A stretch of 64,000 nucleotides of DNA from Clostridia bacterium (lineage in GTDB: Bacteria > Bacillota > Clostridia > Christensenellales > Aristaeellaceae): positions 27,650-91,649 of the forward strand of contig JAFXZO010000023.1 in NCBI GenBank assembly GCA_017541205.1, written 5' to 3'. Positions 24,176-31,893 of this stretch are shown here, piece by piece. The notes under the pieces are model-generated. The model searched no databases. It had not been told where the DNA came from and saw only the letters and a list, made by a program, of their open reading frames with translations. Both the position numbers and the translations under genes were made by a program. The stretch's first letter is position 1; every line of letters starts with the position of its first letter.

Positions 24176-24811
24176 TCAGAAGGACCGGATGAGCGCGGCG
24201 ATTTCTTCGCTGCGTCCGTTTTGCAGGATGTCCTTACGCACGGCGTCCCATCGCAGGGCTTTTTCCATCAGCCCCCGATCGAGGGAGCGGAACGCTTCGG
24301 CGGCGGGCCTTTTGGCGATGCGGTTGATTTCATGGAGCAGCGCCGTATCGCGTTTTTTGCGCTCCGCGTCCTGCGGCGGGTATCCGCAGCCGAATTCCCC
24401 CTCGAACAGCTTATCGAGGGTGCATTGCAGATTGATTTCGCCAAGCCAGCCGTAGTTGAGCCCCAAAGGGAAGGAGACCGCGTTCCCGCCGTTGATCCGT
24501 CCGAACAGAAAAGCGTCCTGCGGATTTTGCACGTATCCGCACAGCACGCCGGGCAGGCTGTTGCACGCCAGCATCATCCCCTGCCCGGACGAGCAGCCCG
24601 TGACGATGAAATCCACCGCGCCGCTGGACAAAAGCAGGCTGATGCAGACCGCCGTTTCAATATAGGAATACTCGGCGGTTTCGTGCGGGAAAACCCCGTA
24701 ATTCACCGCCTGGCCGCCGCGCGAACCGCGGCCCAGGGCGCTTTGCGCGCACGCGTACAGCGTTTCGTTCTTATCGCGCTGCGAGGATGCCTGAATGATG
24801 CCGATCCGCAT
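24176..24811 (-). CDS. RpiB/LacA/LacB family sugar-phosphate isomerase
   Basis: A 211-residue protein with an RpiB/LacAB fold. The segment VDFIVTGCSSGQGMMLACNSLPGVLCGYV corresponds in pattern to the active-site Cys loop and following helix of RpiB; it is quoted here in part only as TGCSSGQG and SLPGVLCGYV. The N-terminal MRIGIIQASSQ and HETAEYSYIETA also fit. About 60 residues at the C-terminus exceed the 150-residue RpiB core, matching a known longer subfamily. The substrate is uncertain. It lies 14 nt after the P-loop phosphotransferase gene, so the two are likely co-transcribed. Confidence 0.8.
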   Translation of the reverse strand: MRIGIIQASSQRDKNETLYACAQSALGRGSRGGQAVNYGVFPHETAEYSYIETAVCISLLLSSGAVDFIVTGCSSGQGMMLACNSLPGVLCGYVQNPQDAFLFGRINGGNAVSFPLGLNYGWLGEINLQCTLDKLFEGEFGCGYPPQDAERKKRDTALLHEINRIAKRPAAEAFRSLDRGLMEKALRWDAVRKDILQNGRSEEIAALIRSF

Positions 24812-24825
24812 GGCTGCCTCCCGGT

Positions 24826-25341
24826 TTACAGGACGCGCAGGATCCTCTCCGCCGCTTCATCGGGCGAAACCGTCCCGCTGTCGATGGTCAGATCGTACCC
24901 GTCCTTGGGGTACAGATATTGATACGAGGCTTCCGCGGAGCCGATAAAGCGGTCTTTGCGCTCCGCTTCCCGCCGTTTGAGGAGCTCCAGGCTGCAGGAC
25001 ACCCGCACCGTCTTAAGCGAGCGCCCGCTCAGCGCGTCCGTCAGGGCGCGGTAAATCCTTTCGCTGGTGATCACGTGGTCGATGACCGCGAATTTTCCCT
25101 GCGAAAGCGTTTCCTTCAGGCCCGCGCAGAGCGAAGGCATGATCTCGAACACATCGTCTTCCCAGATTTCCTCGTTTTGGGAAACCGTCATATAATCATC
25201 GATCGAAACGACGGCCGAAGCGATCCCAAGGCTGCCCAGCTTTTTTTGCAGCGCCCGGGCGATGGAGGATTTGCCCGACGAGGAAGGGCCGTTGAGCAAA
25301 ACGGCGCTCGGGACGCTTTTTTCGGCAAGGTTTTCCGCCAT
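24826..25341 (-). CDS. Chloramphenicol-phosphotransferase-like P-loop kinase
   Basis: A 171-residue P-loop enzyme of the CPT-like family. Walker A is LLNGPSSSGKSSIAR (about 18-32), and SIDDYM follows as in CPT-type kinases. The start chosen is the ATG (MAENLAEK) behind GGAGGG; an upstream in-frame ATG would overlap aspA. Known members phosphorylate small hydroxyl compounds, but most homologs have no tested substrate, so resistance should not be assumed. Its position between aspartase and an RpiB-type isomerase suggests a small metabolic operon. Confidence 0.75.
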   Translation of the reverse strand: MAENLAEKSVPSAVLLNGPSSSGKSSIARALQKKLGSLGIASAVVSIDDYMTVSQNEEIWEDDVFEIMPSLCAGLKETLSQGKFAVIDHVITSERIYRALTDALSGRSLKTVRVSCSLELLKRREAERKDRFIGSAEASYQYLYPKDGYDLTIDSGTVSPDEAAERILRVL

Positions 25342-25400
25342 ACGCCCTCCTTCGTATTGAGAAAAATTTTCAACGATCGGCCAAAGCCGAAAGCCGGCCT

Positions 25401-26774
25401 TTACTGCCTTTCCTTCAGGCACTCGTTCACGAGGTGCTCTACCGATTCGTGCGGCATGGACAATTCCTCCTGTGCAACGTCCACCACGGTGCGGCGCTCG
25501 GCCTGCGCTTTTTTCACGATGGCCGTCGCCCGCTCATAACCGATTTCCGGGCAGAGCGCGGTGGCGATCACGGTGGATTTCATCAGCATCTGGCGGCAAT
25601 GCTCTTCATCCGCCAGAATGCCCTCCACGCAGCGCTCGCGGAAGGTGTCCGCCGCGTGGGTGAGCACCTCGAGGGAATCGAACAGGCAATAGAAGATGAC
25701 CGGCTCGAAGGCGTTCAGCTCCAGCTGGCCGGCTTCCACGGCCATGGAAATGGTCACATCGTTGCCGGCGACCAGGAACGCGGCCTGCGTGACCACCTCC
25801 GGGATGACGGGGTTGATCTTGCCCGGCATGATGGAGGAGCCGGGCTGGCGCGCGGGCAGCTGCAATTCCTCGATGCCGCCGCAGGGGCCGCTCGAAAGCA
25901 GGCGCATATCGTTGGCGATCTTGGACATGACCAAAGCGCAGTTTTTGACCGCGGAGGAGATGGCCGCGAAGCTGTCCGCGTTCTGCGTGGCGTCGATCAG
26001 ATCGTCCGCCGCCTTGACGGGCTGGCCGATCAGATCGGCCAGGATATCCATTACGCAGCTCAGATACCCGCCGGACGCGTTGATGCTGGTGCCGATGGCC
26101 GTCGCGCCCAGGTTCAGCTCGAACAGCTCGTTGCGGCTGCGCAGGATGCGGTTGGCGCAGCGGCGCAGCGCGTCGGCGTGGGCCTTGAACTCCTGGCCCA
26201 GATACATGGGCACCGCGTCCTGCAATTGGGTGCGGCCAAGCTTGAGCACCTTGGCGTTTTCCGCCGCCTTGCGGTCAAAGGAGGAAATGAGCCGGTCCAG
26301 GGAGGAGAGCAGCGCTTCCGTCATGCGCAGGGCGGCCAGCTTGCCGGCGGAGGGAAAAACGTCGTTGGTGGACTGGGCCATGTTCACATGGTCGTTCGGA
26401 TGCACGGTGCCGTCGCCCTTCTTCCCGCCCAGGATCTCCGAAGCGCGGTTGGCGACCACCTCGTTTGCGTTCATGTTCGCGGAGGTGCCCGCCCCGCCCT
26501 GAATAGGATCGACGATGAATTGATCCCGGAGCTTGCCGTTCAAGATCTCGTCGCAGGCCCTGATGATGGCCGAAGCGATTTCGGGCTTGAGCATCCCCGC
26601 GCGCTGGTTTGCGATGGCGGCGGCCTTCTTGATCAAAACCAGGCTTTCCACCATGTAGGGGTGCATCAGGCGCCCGGTCATGGGAAAATTTTCCTTCGCG
26701 CGCATGGACTGAACGCCGTAATACGCGTTTTCCGGCAGGCTGATGCTGCCGATGGAATCATGCTCTTCTCTCAT
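25401..26774 (-). CDS. aspA: Aspartate ammonia-lyase
   Basis: Aspartase of the fumarase/aspartase superfamily, 457 residues, converting L-aspartate to fumarate and ammonia. The signature SSIMPGKINP is present, as are GGAGTSANMNANEV, HPNDHVNMAQSTND and TAIGTSINA. YGVQSMRAKENFPMTG near the N-terminus favours aspartase over fumarase (TLRAxENF type). The start with AAAGGA upstream (MREEHDSIG) is preferred to an ATG 11 codons earlier. A TGATAAAAT-like extended -10 lies upstream near 26,875. It is probably co-transcribed with the two genes that follow. Confidence 0.92.
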   Translation of the reverse strand: MREEHDSIGSISLPENAYYGVQSMRAKENFPMTGRLMHPYMVESLVLIKKAAAIANQRAGMLKPEIASAIIRACDEILNGKLRDQFIVDPIQGGAGTSANMNANEVVANRASEILGGKKGDGTVHPNDHVNMAQSTNDVFPSAGKLAALRMTEALLSSLDRLISSFDRKAAENAKVLKLGRTQLQDAVPMYLGQEFKAHADALRRCANRILRSRNELFELNLGATAIGTSINASGGYLSCVMDILADLIGQPVKAADDLIDATQNADSFAAISSAVKNCALVMSKIANDMRLLSSGPCGGIEELQLPARQPGSSIMPGKINPVIPEVVTQAAFLVAGNDVTISMAVEAGQLELNAFEPVIFYCLFDSLEVLTHAADTFRERCVEGILADEEHCRQMLMKSTVIATALCPEIGYERATAIVKKAQAERRTVVDVAQEELSMPHESVEHLVNECLKERQ

Positions 26775-26908
26775 GCTGACGATCCTTTCTTTCGTATGAA
26801 CGCGCAAGACGCGCCGGATGGATGGGCGCTCCCCGCGCTTTGATATCCGGCCTTTGCCGTGGGGCCTTATTTTATCATACTTTTATGCGGCCATAAACGC
26901 GTTTTGTT

Positions 26909-27316
26909 TTATACGATCGCGGAAAGCGCGAAGCAGAGCGCGGAAAGCAGCGCGTCCGCGAGCAGGACGCATACGTTCTGCTCCTCTTCGTCCAGATCGT
27001 CAAAGGCGACGATCTCATCGTCGATATGATCGGAAATATCGCTGTTCAGGAAGGGCGGATCCCGGCGCTTCACGCGGGGCAGCCTGAGCTGCGGGATGCG
27101 CAGCCCGTCGCAGCGCAGCCAGGCGAGCACCGCAAACAGCGCGAACAGAAGGCCCAGCATCAGCGCCAGCGAGGAAAACCGCGCAAGCGGCCAATCGGGC
27201 GGCGCGAAAAAGCGGATCAGCTGCGCCGCGAACAGGGCAAGGATGCCCCTGGTGAATACTTTATAGATCAGGCTCCGGATCATATACCTGTGAAAATGCG
27301 CTTTCAGCCGCTTCAT
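26909..27316 (-). CDS. Small hypothetical membrane protein
   Basis: A 135-residue protein I do not recognise. It has two hydrophobic segments in the first 65 residues (ILALFAAQLIRFFA and LALMLGLLFALFAVLAWL), a basic stretch (LPRVKRRDP), an acidic one (DISDHIDDEIVAFDDLDEEEQN), and a final hydrophobic segment (LLADALLSALCFALSAIV). AGGAGG lies about 11 nt before the ATG. The gene is transcribed away from the oligopeptide operon. Coding status is supported by the ribosome-binding site and membrane-protein composition only. Confidence 0.6.
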   Translation of the reverse strand: MKRLKAHFHRYMIRSLIYKVFTRGILALFAAQLIRFFAPPDWPLARFSSLALMLGLLFALFAVLAWLRCDGLRIPQLRLPRVKRRDPPFLNSDISDHIDDEIVAFDDLDEEEQNVCVLLADALLSALCFALSAIV

Positions 27317-27412
27317 GCTTCGGTCACCCTCCTATGGGAATGCAATTATACCATGCTTTTGGGCATAATGTATATAGATTTATGTTTTTTCCGGTTTTTT
27401 TTTCATATTATC

Positions 27413-27441
27413 TTGACAGTTTTCCGGGAGAAATGTATAAT
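27413..27441 (+). promoter_or_regulatory. Consensus promoter of the oligopeptide ABC operon
   Basis: TTGACA, 17 bp, TATAAT: a perfect match to the sigma-A consensus, about 70 nt before the binding-protein start. This indicates strong expression. Confidence 0.88.
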
Positions 27442-27512
27442 ACACCGTATTATGGCGGGCTGTATTCTGTATACATACTCGTCGAATATCATATTTGGGA
27501 GGAAAGCAAAGA

Positions 27513-29435
27513 ATGAAGAAACTGCTTTCGTTGGTCCTCGTCGCAGCGATGCTGGCCACCCTGGCCGTCTCCGCCGCCGGCGCGGAAGAGCTCAAGAACC
27601 TGAACACCTACGAAACCAAGGCTCGTGAGCTGGAAACCTGGAATATCCATTATTCCCAGGCCGCCGCTGACCTGAACGTCCTGTGCAACCTGATCGATGG
27701 TCTTTTGACCAACGACAACCACGGCAACCTGAAGCTGAACGCCGCCAAGAGCTATGAATCTCCCGACGGCGGCAAGACCTGGGTCTTCACCCTGAACGAG
27801 GGCATGACCTGGTTCGACAAGGACGGCAACGTGCAGGCTGACGTGAAGGCTTCCGACTGGGCCACCGGCCTGGAGTGGGTGCTGAACTACGCCAAGAACG
27901 ATTCCTACAACGCCTCCATGCCCATGGAAATGATCGCCGGCGCTGAGGAATACTACAACTACACCAAGGAACTGACTGAATCCGAAGGCGCGGACGCCGT
28001 GAAGGCTCTGGACGCCGGCGAAGGCAGCAAGTTCGCCGAGACCGTCGGCATCGTGTGCGACGACGAAGCCGGCACCATCACCTACACCCTGGTGGATCAG
28101 CTGCCCTACTTCCCCTCCGTGGCCACCTACAACTGCCTCTATCCTCTGTCTGCCGAGCTGATCGAGGAAATCGGCGTGGACGGCTACCGCGACATCACCT
28201 GGGAAGATTTGTGGTACAGCGGCGCTTACGTGATCTCCTACTATGAATACACCAACCAGAAGGTGTTCACCAAGAGCCCCAACTACTGGAACGACGCCAA
28301 CTGCAAGCGCTTCGACACCGTCACCGTGAAGATGGTGGATTCCGCTTCCGTGGCCTTCCAGCTGTTCAAGAACGGCGAACTGGACCACGTGTCCCTGGAC
28401 CAGGCCACCCTGCAGGGCATCTACAACGGCACCTCCGACGCCGAATACAAGGACTATCTGGTTGAAGCCCGTCCCACCAAGTATTCCTACCAGATCCACC
28501 TGGTGTACAGCAAGAACCTGGAAGACGGCGAGACCCCGGATGTCAACTGGAACACCGCCATCGCCAACGAGAACTTCCGCAAGAGCCTGTACTACGGCCT
28601 GGACCTGACCAACTATCTGGCCCGCACCAACGCCATCAACCCCCTGAGCTGCCAGAACTACGTCTACACCGGCAACGGCGTGGCCTTCACCTCTGACGGC
28701 ACCGATTACACCCAGCTGGTCCGCAACGAACTGGGCCTGGAATACAACTATGAATCCTATGTCCGCTACAATCCCGAGCTGGCCGCCGAATACAAGGCGA
28801 AGGCCATCGAAGAGCTGACCGCCAAGGGCGTCACCTTCCCCGTGACCGTGGACTACTACATCTCCGGTTCTTCCGACGTGGCCGCCCAGACCGCCAAGGT
28901 GCTGGAGAACATCTTCTCCACCTGCCTGGGCGACGACTACGTTGTGCTCAAGACCAACACCTACGTTTCCTCTCTGGCCAACGAAGTGCGCAAGCCCCGC
29001 AAGGCTTCCATCTACATCAACGGCTGGGGCGCCGACTTCGCCGATCCCATCAACTTCCTGGGCCAGGAAACCTACAATGACACCGCCGCCTACTATTCCA
29101 ACGCCTACAGCAACTGCAACGATAACGACGATCCCGATCTGATCGCCGCTTATCAGGAATTCACCGATCTGGTCATCGCCGCCAAGGCCATCACCGATGA
29201 TATGGACGCCCGCTACGCCGCCTTCGCCAAGGCCGAAGCCTGCTTCCTGAATCACGCGCTGGTGATCCCCTGCTCCTACGAAGTGGGCTGGGAGCTGACC
29301 AAGATCAACAACTACAGCAAGGTGTACAGCATGTACGGCATGCAGGCCTATCGCTATGTGGATTGGGAAGCTCAGGCCGAGCCCTACACCACGGAAGAAA
29401 TGGCCGCTCTGGCTGCCGCCTACGCCGCCGAATGA
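27513..29435 (+). CDS. Oligopeptide ABC transporter substrate-binding protein
   Basis: An OppA/DppA-type (SBP family 5) binding protein, 640 residues. The signal peptide (1-24) ends VSAAGA and contains no cysteine, so it is cleaved by signal peptidase I rather than lipidated. The mature protein shows the family pattern WNIHYSQAAADLNVLCNLIDGLL, WVFTLNEGMTWFDKDGN and FRKSLYYGLDL. GGGAGGA precedes the ATG. Codon choice is strikingly uniform (C-ending, optimal), unlike most neighbours, and fits the perfect promoter. It is followed by two hairpins and then the permease and ATPase genes. Confidence 0.94.
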   Translation: MKKLLSLVLVAAMLATLAVSAAGAEELKNLNTYETKARELETWNIHYSQAAADLNVLCNLIDGLLTNDNHGNLKLNAAKSYESPDGGKTWVFTLNEGMTWFDKDGNVQADVKASDWATGLEWVLNYAKNDSYNASMPMEMIAGAEEYYNYTKELTESEGADAVKALDAGEGSKFAETVGIVCDDEAGTITYTLVDQLPYFPSVATYNCLYPLSAELIEEIGVDGYRDITWEDLWYSGAYVISYYEYTNQKVFTKSPNYWNDANCKRFDTVTVKMVDSASVAFQLFKNGELDHVSLDQATLQGIYNGTSDAEYKDYLVEARPTKYSYQIHLVYSKNLEDGETPDVNWNTAIANENFRKSLYYGLDLTNYLARTNAINPLSCQNYVYTGNGVAFTSDGTDYTQLVRNELGLEYNYESYVRYNPELAAEYKAKAIEELTAKGVTFPVTVDYYISGSSDVAAQTAKVLENIFSTCLGDDYVVLKTNTYVSSLANEVRKPRKASIYINGWGADFADPINFLGQETYNDTAAYYSNAYSNCNDNDDPDLIAAYQEFTDLVIAAKAITDDMDARYAAFAKAEACFLNHALVIPCSYEVGWELTKINNYSKVYSMYGMQAYRYVDWEAQAEPYTTEEMAALAAAYAAE

Positions 29436-29476
29436 TCCGGCTGCGAAGGGCTGAAAACGCCTGACGTAAACAATCG

Positions 29477-29511
29477 CTTCCGGGGCGGCCCCCATCGGAC
29501 TGCCCCGGAAG
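29477..29511 (+). terminator. Hairpin after the binding-protein gene
   Basis: A 10-bp stem CTTCCGGGGC/GCCCCGGAAG is followed by TTTCGTTT. In such operons this arrangement usually lowers transcription into the permease genes or protects the SBP mRNA. Confidence 0.7.
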
Positions 29512-29535
29512 TTTCGTTTATCGGCTGAGGGCCTC

Positions 29536-29573
29536 GATGAAAGCGGCGCGCCTAATGCGGCGCCGTTTTCATC
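29536..29573 (+). other. Second intercistronic hairpin
   Basis: A 14-bp stem GATGAAAGCGGCGC/GCGCCGTTTTCATC with one G-U pair and a 10-nt loop lies about 50 nt before the permease gene. It has no following U-run. Confidence 0.6.
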
Positions 29574-29629
29574 GGGATTCGTACTGATAATCATTCTTTC
29601 CCGGAATTCTCAAAGATGGAGAGATGCGT

Positions 29630-30826
29630 ATGATCAAATACATCCTGAAACGGCTGTTTCAATCGCTGATCGTGGTGCTGCTGGTCGTTTGCGTGGTGTT
29701 TTTCCTGCTGCGGATGATGCCCAGCGATTATTTCTTCACCGAAGACGAACTGATCAAATTCACCGAAGCGCAAAAATACGCCAAGCTGGAACGCCTGGGC
29801 CTGATGCAGATCTGCGCCAATTGCGAAGGCAAAGGCATGGTGGGCGACGAAGCCTGCCCGGTCTGCCGGGAGAGCCCGCAGGCCGCCAAGGGCACGGGCT
29901 ATGTGAACCGTTCCGTGCTGGCGCAGCTGGGCGATTTCTTCGGGGACATGCTGCAAATGCGGGTGTTCAACGCCAAGGGCAAGGAAGTCAAAACCATCGA
30001 GCCCGTTTCGCTGATCCCCTACCTGTCCCAGAAGCTGAACGGCCAGGATCCCTTCGAGGGCAGCATGAAGGACGGCTATTCCGTGCGCATGATGTTCAAC
30101 CTGGGCAAGAGCATCCGCCTGGAAAAGAACCAGTACGTGACGGACGTGATCGCCGCCAAGATGTCCGTATCCCTCGGGATCGGCCTGGTATCGCTGGCCA
30201 TCTCCCTGGTGCTGGGCGTGGTGCTGGGCGTGCTGCAGGCCCGGTATAAGGACAAACTGTTCGACCATATCGGCACGGGCTACACGGTGGTGGTCAACGC
30301 CGTGCCCCGTCTGGTCATCTACACGATCATCATGATCGCGGGCGCGACGCTCCTGGGCCTGCCCATGCGATACGACGCCACGGCGAAAGACCCCTGGCTG
30401 ACCATGGTGCTGCCGGTGATCTGCCTGTCCATCGGCTCCACCGCCGGCTATATGCTGTGGACCCGCCGCTACATGGTGGACGAGCTCAACAAGGATTATA
30501 TCCGCCTGGCCAAGCTGAAGGGCCTGAGCGACCGGAAGGTGATGTTCCGCCACGTGCTGAAAAACGCCTTCGTGCCCCTGGCCCAGTATCTGCCCTATTC
30601 CATTTTGCTGACGGTGGGCGGCTCCCTGCTGGTGGAAACCTTTTTCGCCGTGCCCGGCATGGGCCCGGAGCTCACCACGGCCATCAGCCGGTATGACCTG
30701 AACCTGGTGCAGGGCATCGTGCTGCTCTACGCCTCCATGGGCATTATCGGCGTGTTCCTGGGCGATCTGCTGATGACCGTGATCGATCCTCGCATCAAGC
30801 TGACCGGAAAGGGGGATGTGCGCTGA
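29630..30826 (+). CDS. oppB: Oligopeptide ABC transporter permease (OppB type) with zinc-finger-like insert
   Basis: A 398-residue OppB/DppB permease. TM1 spans about 11-28; five further TM segments lie in the C-terminal 220 residues, with the ATPase-contact loop DYIRLAKLKGLSDRKVMFRHVLKNA split by normal family spacing. Between TM1 and TM2 there is a long soluble stretch carrying C62, C65, C76 and C79 in CANCEGKGM and ACPVC. The first half matches the CxxCxGxG pattern of DnaJ-type zinc fingers. ATG at 29630 has GGAG eight bases upstream and is preferred to ATG at 29624. The stop overlaps the next start (TGATG). Confidence 0.92.
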   Translation: MIKYILKRLFQSLIVVLLVVCVVFFLLRMMPSDYFFTEDELIKFTEAQKYAKLERLGLMQICANCEGKGMVGDEACPVCRESPQAAKGTGYVNRSVLAQLGDFFGDMLQMRVFNAKGKEVKTIEPVSLIPYLSQKLNGQDPFEGSMKDGYSVRMMFNLGKSIRLEKNQYVTDVIAAKMSVSLGIGLVSLAISLVLGVVLGVLQARYKDKLFDHIGTGYTVVVNAVPRLVIYTIIMIAGATLLGLPMRYDATAKDPWLTMVLPVICLSIGSTAGYMLWTRRYMVDELNKDYIRLAKLKGLSDRKVMFRHVLKNAFVPLAQYLPYSILLTVGGSLLVETFFAVPGMGPELTTAISRYDLNLVQGIVLLYASMGIIGVFLGDLLMTVIDPRIKLTGKGDVR

Positions 30827-31878
30827 TGAGCAAGAAAGAACGCAGAAAAACCGTTCAGGAAATGGAAGAGCCGGTGGTCAACCTGAAAGTCGATTACGGC
30901 AAGGTGGACACCGAACCCAAAAAAGAGCGCCCCAAGGGACGGGAATATCCCATTTCCCGCAGCCGGATGCCGGAAAGCCAGCTGTTCGAGTTTGCCGAAT
31001 ACCACGCCCAGGACGCCGAAAAAATCGGTTATTCCAACTATTCCTACTGGAAAAGCGTGTGGGCCAACTTCTTAAAGAAAAAGCCCGCGGTGATCATGTC
31101 CGTGGTGTTTATCCTGCTGTTCATCTTCACCTTCGTGGCTTCGGCCATCGGCAAGTACGATATCTACATGGCGCCCGATCCCCTCAACCGCATGTATATC
31201 ACCCCCAACGCGGAATACTGGTTCGGCACCAACGCCATCGGCCAGGATTACTGGGCCCAGGTGTGGTACGCCACCCGCGCCTCCATCCTGCTGGCGGTGA
31301 GCGTTTCCGTGGCCCAGATCGCCCTGGGCGTCGTCATCGGCCTTGTGTGGGGCTACGTGCGCAAGCTGGACCGGTTCTTTACCGAGCTCTATAACCTCAT
31401 CGACAACGTGCCCACCATCATCTATATGACGCTCATCGCCCTGATGGTCGGCAAAACCATGGTGACCATGGGCGTCGCCATGGTGGCCTTCGGCTGGCTT
31501 GCCACGGCCCGCAACGTGCGCAACCTGGTGTTCATGTACCGCGACCGGGAATACAACCTGGCCTCCCGCTGCCTGGGCACGGGCCTTGGCCGCATCCTGT
31601 TCCGCAACATTTTCCCCTACCTGGTCAGCGTCATCATCCTGCGCCTGGCCCTGGCCATCCCCGGCACCATCGCCTATGAAACCACCCTCACCTACCTGGG
31701 CCTGATGGACATCATGGTGCCCTCCCTGGGCAACCTCCTGTCCGCCGCCCGCGCCGTGTTCCCCCGGGCCGCCTATACGCTGTGGTTCCCGGCCATCATC
31801 GTTTCCATCATCACCATCACCTTCTACCTGGTGGGCAACGCGTTTTCCGACGCCTGCGACCCCCGGAACCACGTGTAA
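30826..31878 (+). CDS. oppC: Oligopeptide ABC transporter permease (OppC type)
   Basis: A 350-residue OppC/DppC permease. A charged cytoplasmic N-terminal extension of about 85 residues (KKERRKTVQEMEEP onward) precedes TM1 (VIMSVVFILLFIFTFVAS). The family pattern WFGTNAIGQDYWAQVWYATRAS follows in the external segment, and the coupling loop contains REYNLASRCLGTG. Six membrane segments are apparent. The start overlaps the OppB-like stop, so translation is coupled. It must pair with the OppB-like permease and the fused ATPase downstream. Confidence 0.93.
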   Translation: MSKKERRKTVQEMEEPVVNLKVDYGKVDTEPKKERPKGREYPISRSRMPESQLFEFAEYHAQDAEKIGYSNYSYWKSVWANFLKKKPAVIMSVVFILLFIFTFVASAIGKYDIYMAPDPLNRMYITPNAEYWFGTNAIGQDYWAQVWYATRASILLAVSVSVAQIALGVVIGLVWGYVRKLDRFFTELYNLIDNVPTIIYMTLIALMVGKTMVTMGVAMVAFGWLATARNVRNLVFMYRDREYNLASRCLGTGLGRILFRNIFPYLVSVIILRLALAIPGTIAYETTLTYLGLMDIMVPSLGNLLSAARAVFPRAAYTLWFPAIIVSIITITFYLVGNAFSDACDPRNHV

Positions 31879-31893
31879 AGGAGGGCGCGGAAG

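Noticed and set aside
24826-25341. Chloramphenicol resistance gene
   Set aside because: Only the general CPT-like P-loop family is evident; most homologs are metabolic enzymes of unknown substrate.
27489-29594. A 701-codon minus-strand frame opposite the oligopeptide-binding gene
   Set aside because: It arises from C-ending codons of a highly expressed gene; the product is Val/Gly/His-rich with no family.
29813-29869. A DnaJ gene fragment
   Set aside because: Only one CxxCxGxG-like half plus a CxxC is present, in frame within a complete permease; no J domain or other zinc repeats.
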